Assembly: GCF_013432195.1 (NCBI RefSeq)
Contig: NZ_JACCDB010000001.1
Location: forward strand, 397,679 to 461,678
DNA from: Tepidicella baoligensis
GTDB taxonomy: Bacteria; Pseudomonadota; Gammaproteobacteria; Burkholderiales; Burkholderiaceae_C
DNA: 64,000 nt
Direction of reading: 5' to 3'
The notes beneath the pieces were generated by a model that saw only the letters and a list, made by a program, of their open reading frames with translations, did not search any database and was not told the DNA's origin. The translations under genes and the position numbers were made by a program. Of this stretch, positions 10,836 to 21,105 are shown in pieces. Position 1 is the first letter of the stretch; each line of letters begins with the position of its first letter.

Positions 10836-13544
10836 ATGACCGACCTGTCCCGCCCCACCGACAACCCTTTCACCGTAGATGCCCCTCATGCCAAGACCGC
10901 CGAAGAGGTGCTGCGCGCCCTGGCCACCGACGCCGGCGGGCTGCGCAGCGACGAAGCCAACGCCCGGCTGCAGCGCGTGGGCCCGAACCGGCTGCCGGCT
11001 CCGCCCAAGGACGGGCTGCTCAAGCGCTTTTTCAAGCACTTTCACGACATCCTCATCTACATTCTGATCGTCGCGGCGGGCATCACCGCCCTGCTCGGCC
11101 ACTGGATCGACACAGGTGTCATCCTGGGCGTGGTGGTGATCAACGCCATCATCGGCTTCATTCAGGAAGGCAAGGCCGAGGAAGCGCTGGAAGGCATACG
11201 CAAGATGCTGTCGCTGCATGCCCAGGTGCGGCGCGACGGCCAGTGGAGCGAGATCGACGCCGACGCCCTGGTGCCTGGCGACATCGTGCGCCTGCGTTCG
11301 GGCGACCGCGTGCCGGCCGACCTGCGCCTCATCGAGGCCACCAACCTGCGTATCGAGGAGTCGGCGCTGACCGGCGAATCGGTCCCCGCGGACAAATCCC
11401 CCGAGGCCGTGGCGGCGGACGCCGGTGTGGGTGACCGGGTCGGGATGGCTTATTCCGGCACCCTGGTGGTCACGGGCCGTGGTGTCGGCGTGGTCACCGC
11501 AACCGGTGCGCAGACCGAACTCGGCCGCATCAACCGGATGATTGCCGAGGTCCAGACCTTGCAGACGCCGCTGACCCGGCAGATGGCCCAGTTCAGCAAG
11601 GTGCTGTCGGTGGTGATCGTGGGCCTGGCCTTGTTGATGCTGGCGGTGGGTCTGGGGCTGCACGACTTGCCGCTGGGAGAGGTGTTCCTGGCCGCCATCG
11701 GCTTCGCGGTCGCAGCCATTCCCGAGGGGCTGCCCGCCATCCTTACCATCACGCTGGCGCTGGGGGTGCAGCGTATGGCCCGGCGCAACGCCATCACGCG
11801 CAAGCTCACCGCCGTCGAGACGCTGGGTTCGGTCACCGTGATCTGCTCCGACAAGACGGGCACCCTCACCCGCAACGAGATGACCGTGCGCCACGTGGTC
11901 ACGCGAGGCGGCTTCTACGATGTGAGCGGCACCGGCTACCAGCCCAAGGGAGACATCACGCTCAATGGCCAACTGGTCAGCCTGCAGGAACATCTGCACC
12001 TGCACGCCCTCATCGAGGTGGTGGCGGTGGCGAACGACACCCATGTCGCCGAGGAGGACGGTCAGTGGAAAGTCACCGGCGAGCCGACCGAGGGCGCCCT
12101 GCGCACACTGGCCCTCAAGGCCGGCTTCCAGGCCGATGCCCACGAGCGCCACGCCAGCATCCCGTTCGAGTCGGCCAACAAGTTCATGGCCACGCTCAAC
12201 ACCACGCCCACGGGGCAACGCCGTATCCTGCTCAAAGGAGCCCCCGACCGGTTGCTCGATCGCTGCACCTATGAACTGGGCACCGAGGGCGACATCGAAC
12301 CCTTGGATCGGGCGTATTGGGAAGCCCAGATCGAACGGCTCAGCAGCGAAGGGCTGCGCGTGCTGGCAGCCGCTGCCCGCGAGACGCATCCCCACAAGAC
12401 GGACCTGACCCTGAGCGATCTGGAGGAAGACATGGTCTTTCTCGGCCTCATCGGCATCATCGATCCGCCCCGGCCCGAGGCGATCGAGGCCATCCGTTCC
12501 TGCCACACCGCCGGCATCCGTGTGAAGATGATCACCGGCGATCACGCCGGCACGGCGCGCGCGATCGGCATCGAGATGGGACTGGGCACGCCCGAGAGTC
12601 TCAAGGTGGTCACCGGCACGGAGCTGGAGGCCGCCTCGGACACGGAGCTGCAAGAGATCGCCCAGACCTGCGACATCTTCGCCCGCACCAGCCCGGAGCA
12701 CAAGCTGCGCCTGGTCCAGGCCTTGCAGGCGCGCGGCGAAGTGGTGGCGATGACGGGGGACGGCGTGAACGACGCCCCCGCCCTCAAACGGGCCGACGTG
12801 GGCGTGGCCATGGGCATCAAGGGCACCGAGGCCACCAAGGAAGCCGCCGAGATCGTGCTGGCCGACGACAACTTTTCCTCCATTGAACGGGCAATCGAGG
12901 AAGGGCGCACCATCTACGACAACCTGCGCAAGGCGATCCTGTTCATCCTGCCCACCAACGGCGCCCAGGGCCTGGTGATGCTGGTGGCGGTGGTGCTGGG
13001 TCTCACCCTGCCGCTCACCCCGGTGCAAATCCTGTGGGTCAACATGGTGGTGGCCGTCACGCTGGCGCTGGCACTGGCGTTCGAACCGGCCGAGCCCGGC
13101 GTGATGGAGCGCCCCCCGCGCAAGCCCGGCACCCCCATCATGGGCACGGCGATGCTGTGGCGCGTCGCGGCGGTATCGGTGCTGATCGGTGGCGCCACCA
13201 TGGTCATGTTCGAGGTGGAGCTGTGGCTGGGCATGGAATTGGCCGTGGCCCGTACCATGGCCGTCAACACCCTCGTGATCGCCCAGGCCTTCTATTTGTT
13301 CAACAGCCGCTTTCTCGTGGCGTCCAGCCTCACGCTCACGCACCTGTTCACCAACCGGGCCGTCTGGGTGGCGGTGGGCGTGCTGGTGGCGCTGCAGCTG
13401 GCCTTTGTGTACCTGCCCATCATGAACACCTGGTTCGGCACAGCCCCATTGACCCTGCGCCACTGGCTGCTGCCGATGGCGATCGGACTCGGGGTCTTTC
13501 TGGTGATCGAGGCGGAAAAGGCGTTGCTGCGCCGCTGGCGATGA
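10836..13544 (+). CDS. P2-type cation-transporting ATPase
   Basis: A 902-residue P-type ATPase of the inner membrane. The N-terminal cation_ATPase_N domain (about 15-85) precedes the actuator loop with LTGES, the phosphorylation motif SDKTGTLT, nucleotide-binding KGAPDRLLD and hinge TGDGVNDAP, and ten membrane segments ending in a four-helix C-terminal block. TM4 has PEGLPA as in Ca2+ pumps. The TM5/TM6 ligand positions differ, however: LPTNGAQG has Gln where SERCA has Glu771, and [10 protein letters not shown] lacks the Thr-Asp pair of SERCA TM6. The transported ion is therefore uncertain (Ca2+, Mg2+, Na+ or K+). It stands alone in its transcription unit. Confidence 0.93.
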   Translation: MTDLSRPTDNPFTVDAPHAKTAEEVLRALATDAGGLRSDEANARLQRVGPNRLPAPPKDGLLKRFFKHFHDILIYILIVAAGITALLGHWIDTGVILGVVVINAIIGFIQEGKAEEALEGIRKMLSLHAQVRRDGQWSEIDADALVPGDIVRLRSGDRVPADLRLIEATNLRIEESALTGESVPADKSPEAVAADAGVGDRVGMAYSGTLVVTGRGVGVVTATGAQTELGRINRMIAEVQTLQTPLTRQMAQFSKVLSVVIVGLALLMLAVGLGLHDLPLGEVFLAAIGFAVAAIPEGLPAILTITLALGVQRMARRNAITRKLTAVETLGSVTVICSDKTGTLTRNEMTVRHVVTRGGFYDVSGTGYQPKGDITLNGQLVSLQEHLHLHALIEVVAVANDTHVAEEDGQWKVTGEPTEGALRTLALKAGFQADAHERHASIPFESANKFMATLNTTPTGQRRILLKGAPDRLLDRCTYELGTEGDIEPLDRAYWEAQIERLSSEGLRVLAAAARETHPHKTDLTLSDLEEDMVFLGLIGIIDPPRPEAIEAIRSCHTAGIRVKMITGDHAGTARAIGIEMGLGTPESLKVVTGTELEAASDTELQEIAQTCDIFARTSPEHKLRLVQALQARGEVVAMTGDGVNDAPALKRADVGVAMGIKGTEATKEAAEIVLADDNFSSIERAIEEGRTIYDNLRKAILFILPTNGAQGLVMLVAVVLGLTLPLTPVQILWVNMVVAVTLALALAFEPAEPGVMERPPRKPGTPIMGTAMLWRVAAVSVLIGGATMVMFEVELWLGMELAVARTMAVNTLVIAQAFYLFNSRFLVASSLTLTHLFTNRAVWVAVGVLVALQLAFVYLPIMNTWFGTAPLTLRHWLLPMAIGLGVFLVIEAEKALLRRWR

Positions 13545-13586
13545 CCGCCACCGCCACGACGACTCGAGCTTTTGTAGCGATGGACG

Positions 13587-13610
13587 AAAAAAAACCGCCC
13601 CGAAGGGCGG
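13587..13610 (-). terminator. Rho-independent terminator, leftward
   Basis: Read on the minus strand, CCGCCC-TTCG-GGGCGG (13610 to 13595) is a perfect 6-bp stem with a stable UUCG tetraloop, followed by eight T residues (13594-13587). It lies about 185 bases beyond the sensor-kinase stop, so either the kinase operon has a long 3' UTR or a small transcript precedes it. Confidence 0.85.
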
Positions 13611-13792
13611 CTTGAAGTCCATCAGGACGTCGTTGGGAACCTTTCCATAAGTGGCCGGCTTCCTCTTCGGTGCCAGCCACTCCCTGAATGCCCTCGTACG
13701 GGCTGTAATCGTGTTGTGTTGTGCTGACAGCGTTGTTGGGTATTGTGCAACTGCAGCAAGATTCTGGACATCCCCTGTTTGGGGGATACGGA

Positions 13793-15028
13793 TCACCATG
13801 ACTTCAAATCGACCACAAAACAGGCACCACCGCCTGGTTGGTCGATACAGCGAACGTCCCCCCGGTGGCGGCGGGCGATGGCCCGCACGAGGGCCAGCCC
13901 AAGCCCGACTCCGCCCTCGCGCTCGCTTTGACCCGGGAGCCGGAAAAAGGGCTCGAACACCCGCTCCTTGTAGGCATCGGGCACGCCGGGGCCTGTATCC
14001 GCCACACGAATGCGCCACAGGGGGCGCCCGTCCACGTCTGGTACGGTCTCCAGGGTACAGCTCACCGCATCCGGTGCTGGCCCGCCACCATGGCGGCGGG
14101 CGTTTTCCAGCAGGTTGCGCAACAGGCGGCGCAGCAGGCGCGGATAGCCGCGCAGCAGCACCGGGGGCGCTTCGTCTGCCACCGCCAGGGTCGCCCCGAC
14201 GCGGGCGCACTCCTCGGCGGCGAGCCCGAGCAGATCGACATCTTCCGCCGCGCCCAGGGCGCTGGGGTCGTTCGGATCCGTCAAATCCAGCCGGCTGGCC
14301 AGCAGGATTTCATCGATCAGCTGGTCGAGTTCGGCAATGTTGCGCGAGATTTCCGCCAGCTGGCGCTCACGGCCCTTTGCATCGGCGGTGCCGCTGGCCA
14401 GCAGCTCCAGCCCCATGCGGATACGGGCCAGCGGCGAACGCAGCTCGTGCGAGGCATTCGCCAGCAGCGCCTTGTGTGACGCCAGCAAAGCCTGCACGCG
14501 GTCGGCCGCGGCATTGAAGCGTTCGGCCAGAAAGGCCACTTCGTCCTGTCCCTGCACGGGCAAACGGGTGTCGAGACGCCCCTCCCCCCAACGCGCCACC
14601 CCTTGCTGGAGCACTTCCAGACGCTGCGTGAGACGCCGGACCACCGGGTAGGCGCCCAGAGCCACCGCCACGGCAATCAGCAACAGCAGGGTGGTGAACC
14701 CCCAGAACGACTGGATGAACCGGAACGGATCGGTGTTGCGGGCGTGCGGTGGGCGACTCGGGCGCGGCAACTGGATGGTCAGCGTTTGACCGTCGGCCAG
14801 CGGGACCTCGAATTCCACGCCCTGCCCCGGAACCCACTGACGCCGGGCCTGGGCACGCCCGATTTCCTGTCCGGCGGCATCGCGCAGCACCACCACGCCG
14901 CCTGGGCGTTGAGCCCGTTCGTGCTCCCATTGGGCACGCCAGAGCCAACCCAACAGCAGCGTCATGACCACGATCACCGCCGTCAGCGCGAGCCAGATAC
15001 GCAGGTACAGGTGCTGATGCAGGCGCAT
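13793..15028 (-). CDS. Sensor histidine kinase, two-component system (RstB/CpxA-like)
   Basis: A 411-residue membrane kinase. TM1 is residues 8-30, then a periplasmic domain of about 75 residues, TM2 about 108-130, a HAMP linker (RRLTQRLEVLQQGVARW), HisKA with phospho-acceptor His194 in NASHELRSPLARIR, and a HATPase domain with the N box (LLRNLLENARRHG), G1 box (VADTGPGVP), F box (VFEPFFRL) and G2 box (GVGLGLALV). The small periplasmic domain and HAMP/HisKA order resemble RstB and CpxA. Its start lies 12 bases after the response-regulator stop, so the two form an operon. The signal sensed is unknown. Confidence 0.93.
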   Translation of the reverse strand: MRLHQHLYLRIWLALTAVIVVMTLLLGWLWRAQWEHERAQRPGGVVVLRDAAGQEIGRAQARRQWVPGQGVEFEVPLADGQTLTIQLPRPSRPPHARNTDPFRFIQSFWGFTTLLLLIAVAVALGAYPVVRRLTQRLEVLQQGVARWGEGRLDTRLPVQGQDEVAFLAERFNAAADRVQALLASHKALLANASHELRSPLARIRMGLELLASGTADAKGRERQLAEISRNIAELDQLIDEILLASRLDLTDPNDPSALGAAEDVDLLGLAAEECARVGATLAVADEAPPVLLRGYPRLLRRLLRNLLENARRHGGGPAPDAVSCTLETVPDVDGRPLWRIRVADTGPGVPDAYKERVFEPFFRLPGQSEREGGVGLGLALVRAIARRHRGDVRCIDQPGGGACFVVDLKSW

Positions 15029-15040
15029 GGGCCGAGTTCC

Positions 15041-15760
15041 TCAGTCCTGCTGTTTGGCAAAGACATAGCCCACCCCGCGCACGGTGAGGATGCGGCGCGG
15101 GTTTTTCGGGTCGGCCTCGATCGCCTGGCGGATGCGGCCGATGTGGACGTCGATCGAGCGGTCGAACGCCTCCAGCTCACGGCCCCGCACGGCTTCCATG
15201 ATCTGGTCCCGCGTAAGCACCCGGCCGGCGCGCTCGGCCAGCACCACGAGCAAATCGAATTGATAGGAGGTGATCTCGCACGGTTGACCCGCCACGGTCA
15301 CGGTGCGTGCGTCGCGGTCGATTTCGAGCGAACCGAAGCGCAGCGCAGGGCGCGGGGCCACATCAGGGCCGGGGCCCGGCTCAGCCCGCCGACGCAGCAC
15401 CGCGCGAATGCGGGCCAGCAGCTCACGCGGCTCGAACGGCTTGGGCAGGTAGTCGTCCGCGCCCATCTCCAGGCCGATCACCCGGTCCATCGGATCGCCC
15501 TTGGCGGTGAGCATGATCACCGGCACGCGGCTTGCCGCCCCAGGCAGGGCGCGCAGCCGCCGGCACACCTCCAGGCCATCGATGTCGGGCAGCATCAGGT
15601 CCAGGATGACCAGATCGGGCAGGCGGTCCTGTAACCGTCGCACACCTTCTACCCCCTCAGCGGCCTGCTCGAAGGAGTAGCCCGACTGCTGCAGGTACTC
15701 CCCCACCATGGCGGCCAGCCGGGTGTCGTCCTCGATCATGAGCAGATGCGGCATGTTCAT
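15041..15760 (-). CDS. OmpR-family response regulator (RstA-like)
   Basis: A 239-residue DNA-binding response regulator, partner of the downstream kinase. The receiver domain has acidic pair D11/D12, phospho-acceptor D54 (LVILDLMLPD), the conserved Thr of MLTAKGD and K107 in LPKPFEP. A winged-helix domain follows at about 140-239, with the usual TVAGQPCEITSYQFDLL and GRELEAFDRSIDVHIGRIR segments ending in RGVGYVF. Two adjacent starts (15760, 15754) are possible. It is the first gene of the leftward operon; AmpG, upstream on the same strand, ends 87 bases before it and may read through. Confidence 0.94.
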   Translation of the reverse strand: MNMPHLLMIEDDTRLAAMVGEYLQQSGYSFEQAAEGVEGVRRLQDRLPDLVILDLMLPDIDGLEVCRRLRALPGAASRVPVIMLTAKGDPMDRVIGLEMGADDYLPKPFEPRELLARIRAVLRRRAEPGPGPDVAPRPALRFGSLEIDRDARTVTVAGQPCEITSYQFDLLVVLAERAGRVLTRDQIMEAVRGRELEAFDRSIDVHIGRIRQAIEADPKNPRRILTVRGVGYVFAKQQD

Positions 15761-15847
15761 GGCCCGATGTTGCCACGGCCGTGTGATGCACCGTGCAAGC
15801 CCGTGTAAAGTTGCATGAAGCCCGGCCGCCCCGAGACCATCCCAGCC

Positions 15848-17437
<1,590 letters not shown>

Positions 17438-17463
17438 GCCACGATTGTGCCTATGATTCCGGT

Positions 17464-18345
17464 ATGTGCTGGCTTTGTGACGCGAAATCCGCCCTCAACG
17501 ATTCCTCGACTCCAGCCTCGACGCATCGATGGTCGTCGCGGCGGGGTTTTCTGCTGGCCTCTGGAGCGGCTGCGGCCAGCACGCTGTTGCCCGCCGAGGC
17601 CGAAGCCCAGGTGCAGGTCGGCAGCCCGTCCGGCATGCGGCGCCTGGTCCCGGCGCAGCAACTGGAAGGCGCCGCCTCCCAACAGTACCGCCAGATGATG
17701 GAGCAGGCCCGCCGACAGGGCGCCCTGGCTCCCGACGACCATCCCCAGGTGGTTCGATTGCGCCGGATTGCCCGCGTCCTGATCCCACTCGCCCCACCCT
17801 GGAACCCCCGGGCACGCGATTGGCAATGGGAAGTCAACCTGATCGGCAGCTCCCAGATCAACGCTTTCTGCATGCCAGGCGGCAAGATTGCTTTTTACAC
17901 CGGTATTCTCGACAAGCTTGAGCTCAACGACGACGAGGTGGCCATGATCATGGGCCACGAAATGGCGCATGCGTTGCGCGAACACGCCCGGGCTCAACTG
18001 GCCAAAACGCAGGCCACCAGCATAGGCCTGTCGTTCGGAGCCCAGTTGCTGGGTTTGGGCGATCTGGGCAACATGGCGGCCAACCTGGGCACGCAGCTGT
18101 TGAGCCTCAAATACAGCCGGGACGATGAAACCGACGCCGACCTGGTGGGGCTGGAGCTGGCCGCGCGCGGGGGCTTCCACCCGCAGGCCAGCGTCACGCT
18201 CTGGGAAAAAATGACCGCCCAAGGCGGCGGCAGCGGGTTGAGCTTCCTGTCCACCCACCCCAGCGGCCCCAACCGCATTCGCGAATTGCAGGCCAACGTA
18301 CCCAAGGTGATGGGCCTGTACGAGCAGGCCCGACGCAGGGGCTGA
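17464..18345 (+). CDS. Tat-exported M48 family metalloprotease
   Basis: A 293-residue zinc peptidase. The leader (about 1-45) has a twin-arginine motif SSRRGFLLAS, a hydrophobic stretch rich in Ala and a cleavage-like AEAQ, so it is probably exported folded. The catalytic HEMAH (residues 165-169) and the second zinc site (DDETDADLVGLELA) are intact, and STHPSGPNRI follows as in the LoiP/YcaL-type M48C group. It differs from the protease at 6.3 kb in lacking the TPR-like tail. The ATG at 17464 is the first that leaves a reasonable Tat leader; the frame is open upstream into the ampG start region. Confidence 0.9.
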   Translation: MCWLCDAKSALNDSSTPASTHRWSSRRGFLLASGAAAASTLLPAEAEAQVQVGSPSGMRRLVPAQQLEGAASQQYRQMMEQARRQGALAPDDHPQVVRLRRIARVLIPLAPPWNPRARDWQWEVNLIGSSQINAFCMPGGKIAFYTGILDKLELNDDEVAMIMGHEMAHALREHARAQLAKTQATSIGLSFGAQLLGLGDLGNMAANLGTQLLSLKYSRDDETDADLVGLELAARGGFHPQASVTLWEKMTAQGGGSGLSFLSTHPSGPNRIRELQANVPKVMGLYEQARRRG

Positions 18346-18357
18346 CCCCCTACAGGG

Positions 18358-18999
18358 TCAGAGGCCGTCGCGCACGAAGGGGTTGCTGCGACGCTCCCGC
18401 CCGAAGGTGCTTTCCGGCCCGTGGCCGGGAATAAACACCGTGTCGTCCCCCATGGGCCACAAACGCTCGCGGATGCTGCGAATCAGCTGCTCGTGATCGC
18501 CCTGCGGGAAATCGGTGCGGCCAATGCTGCCGGCAAAGAGCACATCCCCCACGAAGGCGCGTTTGGCCTCGGGCGAATGGAACACCACATGGCCGGGCGT
18601 GTGCCCCGGGCAGTGGCGCACATTTAACGTGCTGCGGCCCACCTGTACCGTGTCGCCGTCGGCCAGCCAGCGCGTGGGCGTGAAGTGCCCGGCGGGCGGA
18701 AAGCCGAACATCACGCTCTGTTGCGGCAAGCCGTCGATCCAGAACTGGTCGCCACGGTGCGGGCCCACGATGGGCAGTTGCAGCCGTTCGGCCAGGGTGG
18801 CGGTGCCGCCCGCGTGGTCGATGTGCGCATGGGTGAGCAGGATCTGCGACAGCTTCAGGCCCAGCCTCTGGGCTTCGGCCAGCACCACCTCCAGGTCCCC
18901 CCCGGGGTCGATGACGGCGGCGTCCTTCGTCTCGTCGCACCAGACGAGCGAACAGTTCTGCTGGAAAGGCGTGACGGGGATGGTGAGGTATTGAAGCAT
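18358..18999 (-). CDS. MBL-fold hydrolase (glyoxalase II-like, YcbL type)
   Basis: A 213-residue metallo-beta-lactamase-fold hydrolase. The metal-binding motif THAHIDHAGG gives His57, His59, Asp61 and His62; further ligands are the His of CPGHTPGH, Asp of FVGDVLF and His of IPGHGP. The length is shorter than true glyoxalase II (about 255 residues) and matches the YcbL group, which hydrolyses S-lactoylglutathione in some species. The helical C-terminal extension of GloB is missing. It is convergent with the M48 gene (12 bases apart). Confidence 0.9.
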   Translation of the reverse strand: MLQYLTIPVTPFQQNCSLVWCDETKDAAVIDPGGDLEVVLAEAQRLGLKLSQILLTHAHIDHAGGTATLAERLQLPIVGPHRGDQFWIDGLPQQSVMFGFPPAGHFTPTRWLADGDTVQVGRSTLNVRHCPGHTPGHVVFHSPEAKRAFVGDVLFAGSIGRTDFPQGDHEQLIRSIRERLWPMGDDTVFIPGHGPESTFGRERRSNPFVRDGL

Positions 19000-19017
19000 G
19001 GGTCGATTGTAGAAACG

Positions 19018-19532
19018 TCACAGATTCGTCGCTGCAATCACCTCGCTGATGTCCGTCAGCCCCTGCACGACCTTTTCAATGCCGTCTTGCGGTTTGCGGT
19101 GTTTGGAAACATCCATGCCCGCCATGATTTTGATGCGCGCCACCAGCCCGTAGCGCAAGCGCGACTCCACCTCCAGGTAGCGCACCAGCTCACCGTCAAG
19201 CCGGAAGCGGATTTTCACGGGCTTGGGCGCGGGCTCGGTTTCGATGTGGAGTCGGACGCCTTCTGCGCGATCGCCTGCTCGAAGAGGCTGTTGATGAACC
19301 ACACCAGCGTGTTGTCGGATTCGTTGACGACATCGGCTTCGGGCTCGTTGCTCACGTCGGTGGCGGACTGCAGATCCAGCACCCTATCGCACGTCGCCTG
19401 GTTGTCCGATTTGGCCCGACGGCTCACGGCCGCGCTGACGGGCTTTTCACAGACCCGTGCGATGGCTGGCGGCAGCGTGCCCGGCGCGGCCAGACGGGAC
19501 AAGGTGGACTCGGTCATGCGGATGCGTTCCAA
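19018..19532 (-). pseudogene. Broken GspE/PilB-type secretion ATPase
   Basis: Two adjoining frames on the minus strand together spell parts of a type II secretion/type IV pilus ATPase. The first (19532 to about 19251) ends NTLVWFINSLFEQAIAQKASD, the N2-domain helix. After a one-base deletion at about 19250/19251, the sequence continues in the other frame as HIETEPAPKPVKIRFRLDGEL...RKPQDG, the ATPase N-terminal subdomain. It then jumps directly to GLTDISEVIAATNL, the last residues of such proteins, so roughly 290 residues including Walker A, Walker B and the tetracysteine zinc site are gone. Both lesions make function very unlikely. The sequence differs from pilB at 62 kb, so it is not a simple copy. 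Confidence 0.75.
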
Positions 19533-19601
19533 CGACAGGGGGTATTACCATTGTGCCCTGACCCACGACCCTTGCGGCGGCACAGGCCTCCGCCCCGTTG
19601 C

Positions 19602-20528
19602 ATGACCGACTCCCCTGCCTTGCTCAGCCCCGCCCGCACCGCCGAAGCACTGCCCTACCCCGCCCTGGCCCGGGCCATCGAGGCTGTGCTGCGCGACCCG
19701 GGCGTCCACGTTCCGCCACGGCTGATCCAGCCCTTGCCCGGTGGCGGCAGCCTGTTCGTCATGCCCGCCGTGAGCCCCACGGTGACCATCACCAAACTCA
19801 TCACCTTCGTGGCCGACAACGCCCAGCGCCAGCTCCCCACCATCCAGGGCGACATCGTGGTGTTCGACACCACCACCGGCCAGCGGCGCTGCATCGTCGA
19901 TGGCCCCACCGTCACCGCGCGGCGCACGGCAGCGGTGTCGCTGCTGGCCGCGCAGAAGCTGGCCCCCCATACCGACGGCCCGCTGCTCATCGTGGGCGCC
20001 GGGGTCCAGGGCCGCGCCCACCTGGACGCCTTTGCCGACGGGCTGGGCGTCCAGGAGGTGTGGGTGGCCTCGCGCAGTGCCAGCAGTGCCGACACCCTCG
20101 TGGCCCACGCCCGGACACGCGGCCTGCAGGCCCGCCGGGTGGACGATGCCGATGCCGCCCTGCCCCACTGCCCGCTCGTGGTGAGCTGCACCTCGGCCCA
20201 GGCCGTGGCGCTGCGTGCCCTGCCGCGCGACGATGCCTTTGTGACCGCCGTGGGTGCCTTTACCCCAAGCATGGTGGAGTGGGCTCCCGACGTGTGCCAG
20301 CAACTCGCCGAACGCGGCACACTGGTGGTGGACACCCGCGACGCCGACCACGAAGCGGGCGACCTGCTGCAGGCCGGCATCGACGTGGCGGTGCTGCCCA
20401 CGCTCGCCGACGTGGTGCTCGATACCCCCACCTGGCAGCGCATCCAGTCACGCCAGGGCCCGGTGTTCTTCAAAAGCTGCGGCTGGGCCGGCTGGGACCT
20501 GGCTGCGGCGCGCTGCGTGGTGGGCTGA
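19602..20528 (+). CDS. Ornithine cyclodeaminase/mu-crystallin family reductase (probable pyrroline-2-carboxylate reductase)
   Basis: A 308-residue protein of the ornithine cyclodeaminase/mu-crystallin family. The substrate domain has KLITFVADNAQRQLPTIQG and VDGPTVTARRTAAVS; the Rossmann fold has LLIVGAGVQGRAHLDAF. The family members most like this in betaproteobacteria are annotated as delta-1-pyrroline-2-carboxylate/piperideine-2-carboxylate reductases, which make L-proline or L-pipecolate from cyclic imines. Its place beside lrp and putA fits a feeder reaction that delivers L-proline to PutA, but ornithine cyclodeaminase or alanine dehydrogenase activity cannot be excluded. It is convergent with lrp (12 bases apart). 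Confidence 0.82.
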   Translation: MTDSPALLSPARTAEALPYPALARAIEAVLRDPGVHVPPRLIQPLPGGGSLFVMPAVSPTVTITKLITFVADNAQRQLPTIQGDIVVFDTTTGQRRCIVDGPTVTARRTAAVSLLAAQKLAPHTDGPLLIVGAGVQGRAHLDAFADGLGVQEVWVASRSASSADTLVAHARTRGLQARRVDDADAALPHCPLVVSCTSAQAVALRALPRDDAFVTAVGAFTPSMVEWAPDVCQQLAERGTLVVDTRDADHEAGDLLQAGIDVAVLPTLADVVLDTPTWQRIQSRQGPVFFKSCGWAGWDLAAARCVVG

Positions 20529-20540
20529 ACCCGCCGTTTC

Positions 20541-21005
20541 TCAGATGAGGTGGAGTCGGGCGCTGTCCTTCACCTCTTCCATCACCGCATAGGTGCGGGT
20601 TTCCCGCACGCCCGGTAGCTGCCAGAGCACGTCGCCGGCAAAGCGGCGGTAGGCGTTCATGTCGGCCGCGCGTGTCTTGAGCAGGTAGTCGAACCCGCCG
20701 GCCACCATGTGGCACTCCAGAATTTCCGGGCGCACCTGCACGGCGGCCTTGAAGGCGTCGAACACGTTGGGGGTGGTGCGGTCCAGCAACACCTCCACGA
20801 ACACCAGCATGCCGGCCCCCAGCTTCATGGGGTTGAGCCGTGCCTCGTACCCCAGGATGTAGCCCTCCCGGGTCAGACGTTGCACGCGCGCCAGCACCGC
20901 CGTGGGCGACAGGGCCACGGCTTCGGCCAGCTTGAGATTGCTGATGCGCCCGTCGCGTTGCAGCACGTCCAGGATGCGCAGATCGATCCGGTCAAGCTCG
21001 TCCAT
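20541..21005 (-). CDS. Lrp/AsnC family regulator, probable regulator of putA
   Basis: A 154-residue leucine-responsive-type regulator. Residues 1-60 form the helix-turn-helix (LDRIDLRILDVLQRDGRISNLKLAEAV, SPTAVLARVQRL); residues 65-150 form the RAM/AsnC ligand-binding domain (ILECHMVAGGFDYLLKTRAADM, PGVRETRTYAVMEEVK). It is transcribed divergently from putA, across an AT-rich gap with an inverted repeat. Lrp-type PutR proteins activate putA in response to proline in other proteobacteria. PutA here has no DNA-binding domain of its own, which makes this protein the likely regulator. Confidence 0.9.
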   Translation of the reverse strand: MDELDRIDLRILDVLQRDGRISNLKLAEAVALSPTAVLARVQRLTREGYILGYEARLNPMKLGAGMLVFVEVLLDRTTPNVFDAFKAAVQVRPEILECHMVAGGFDYLLKTRAADMNAYRRFAGDVLWQLPGVRETRTYAVMEEVKDSARLHLI

Positions 21006-21015
21006 GAGCCGAATT

Positions 21016-21047
21016 ATTCACCATAAAAACGCCGAATATTGGTGATT
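21016..21047. promoter_or_regulatory. Candidate Lrp-family operator between lrp and putA
   Basis: ATTCACCA (21016-21023) and TGGTGATT (21040-21047) form an imperfect inverted repeat (7 of 8 positions pair) around an AT-rich core. This lies in the 100-base gap between the divergent lrp and putA starts. Lrp-family dimers bind such AT-centred dyads; binding here is inferred. Confidence 0.45.
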
Positions 21048-21105
21048 CATTCGACTCAATTGGGTTGAACATACGCACATCATCCACCATGTGCCGTTGC
21101 TCGTC

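Noticed and set aside
19215-19532. A separate 105-residue hypothetical gene
   Set aside because: Its end is the GspE N2 helix and it continues, after a one-base deletion, into the next frame; it is part of the pseudogene.
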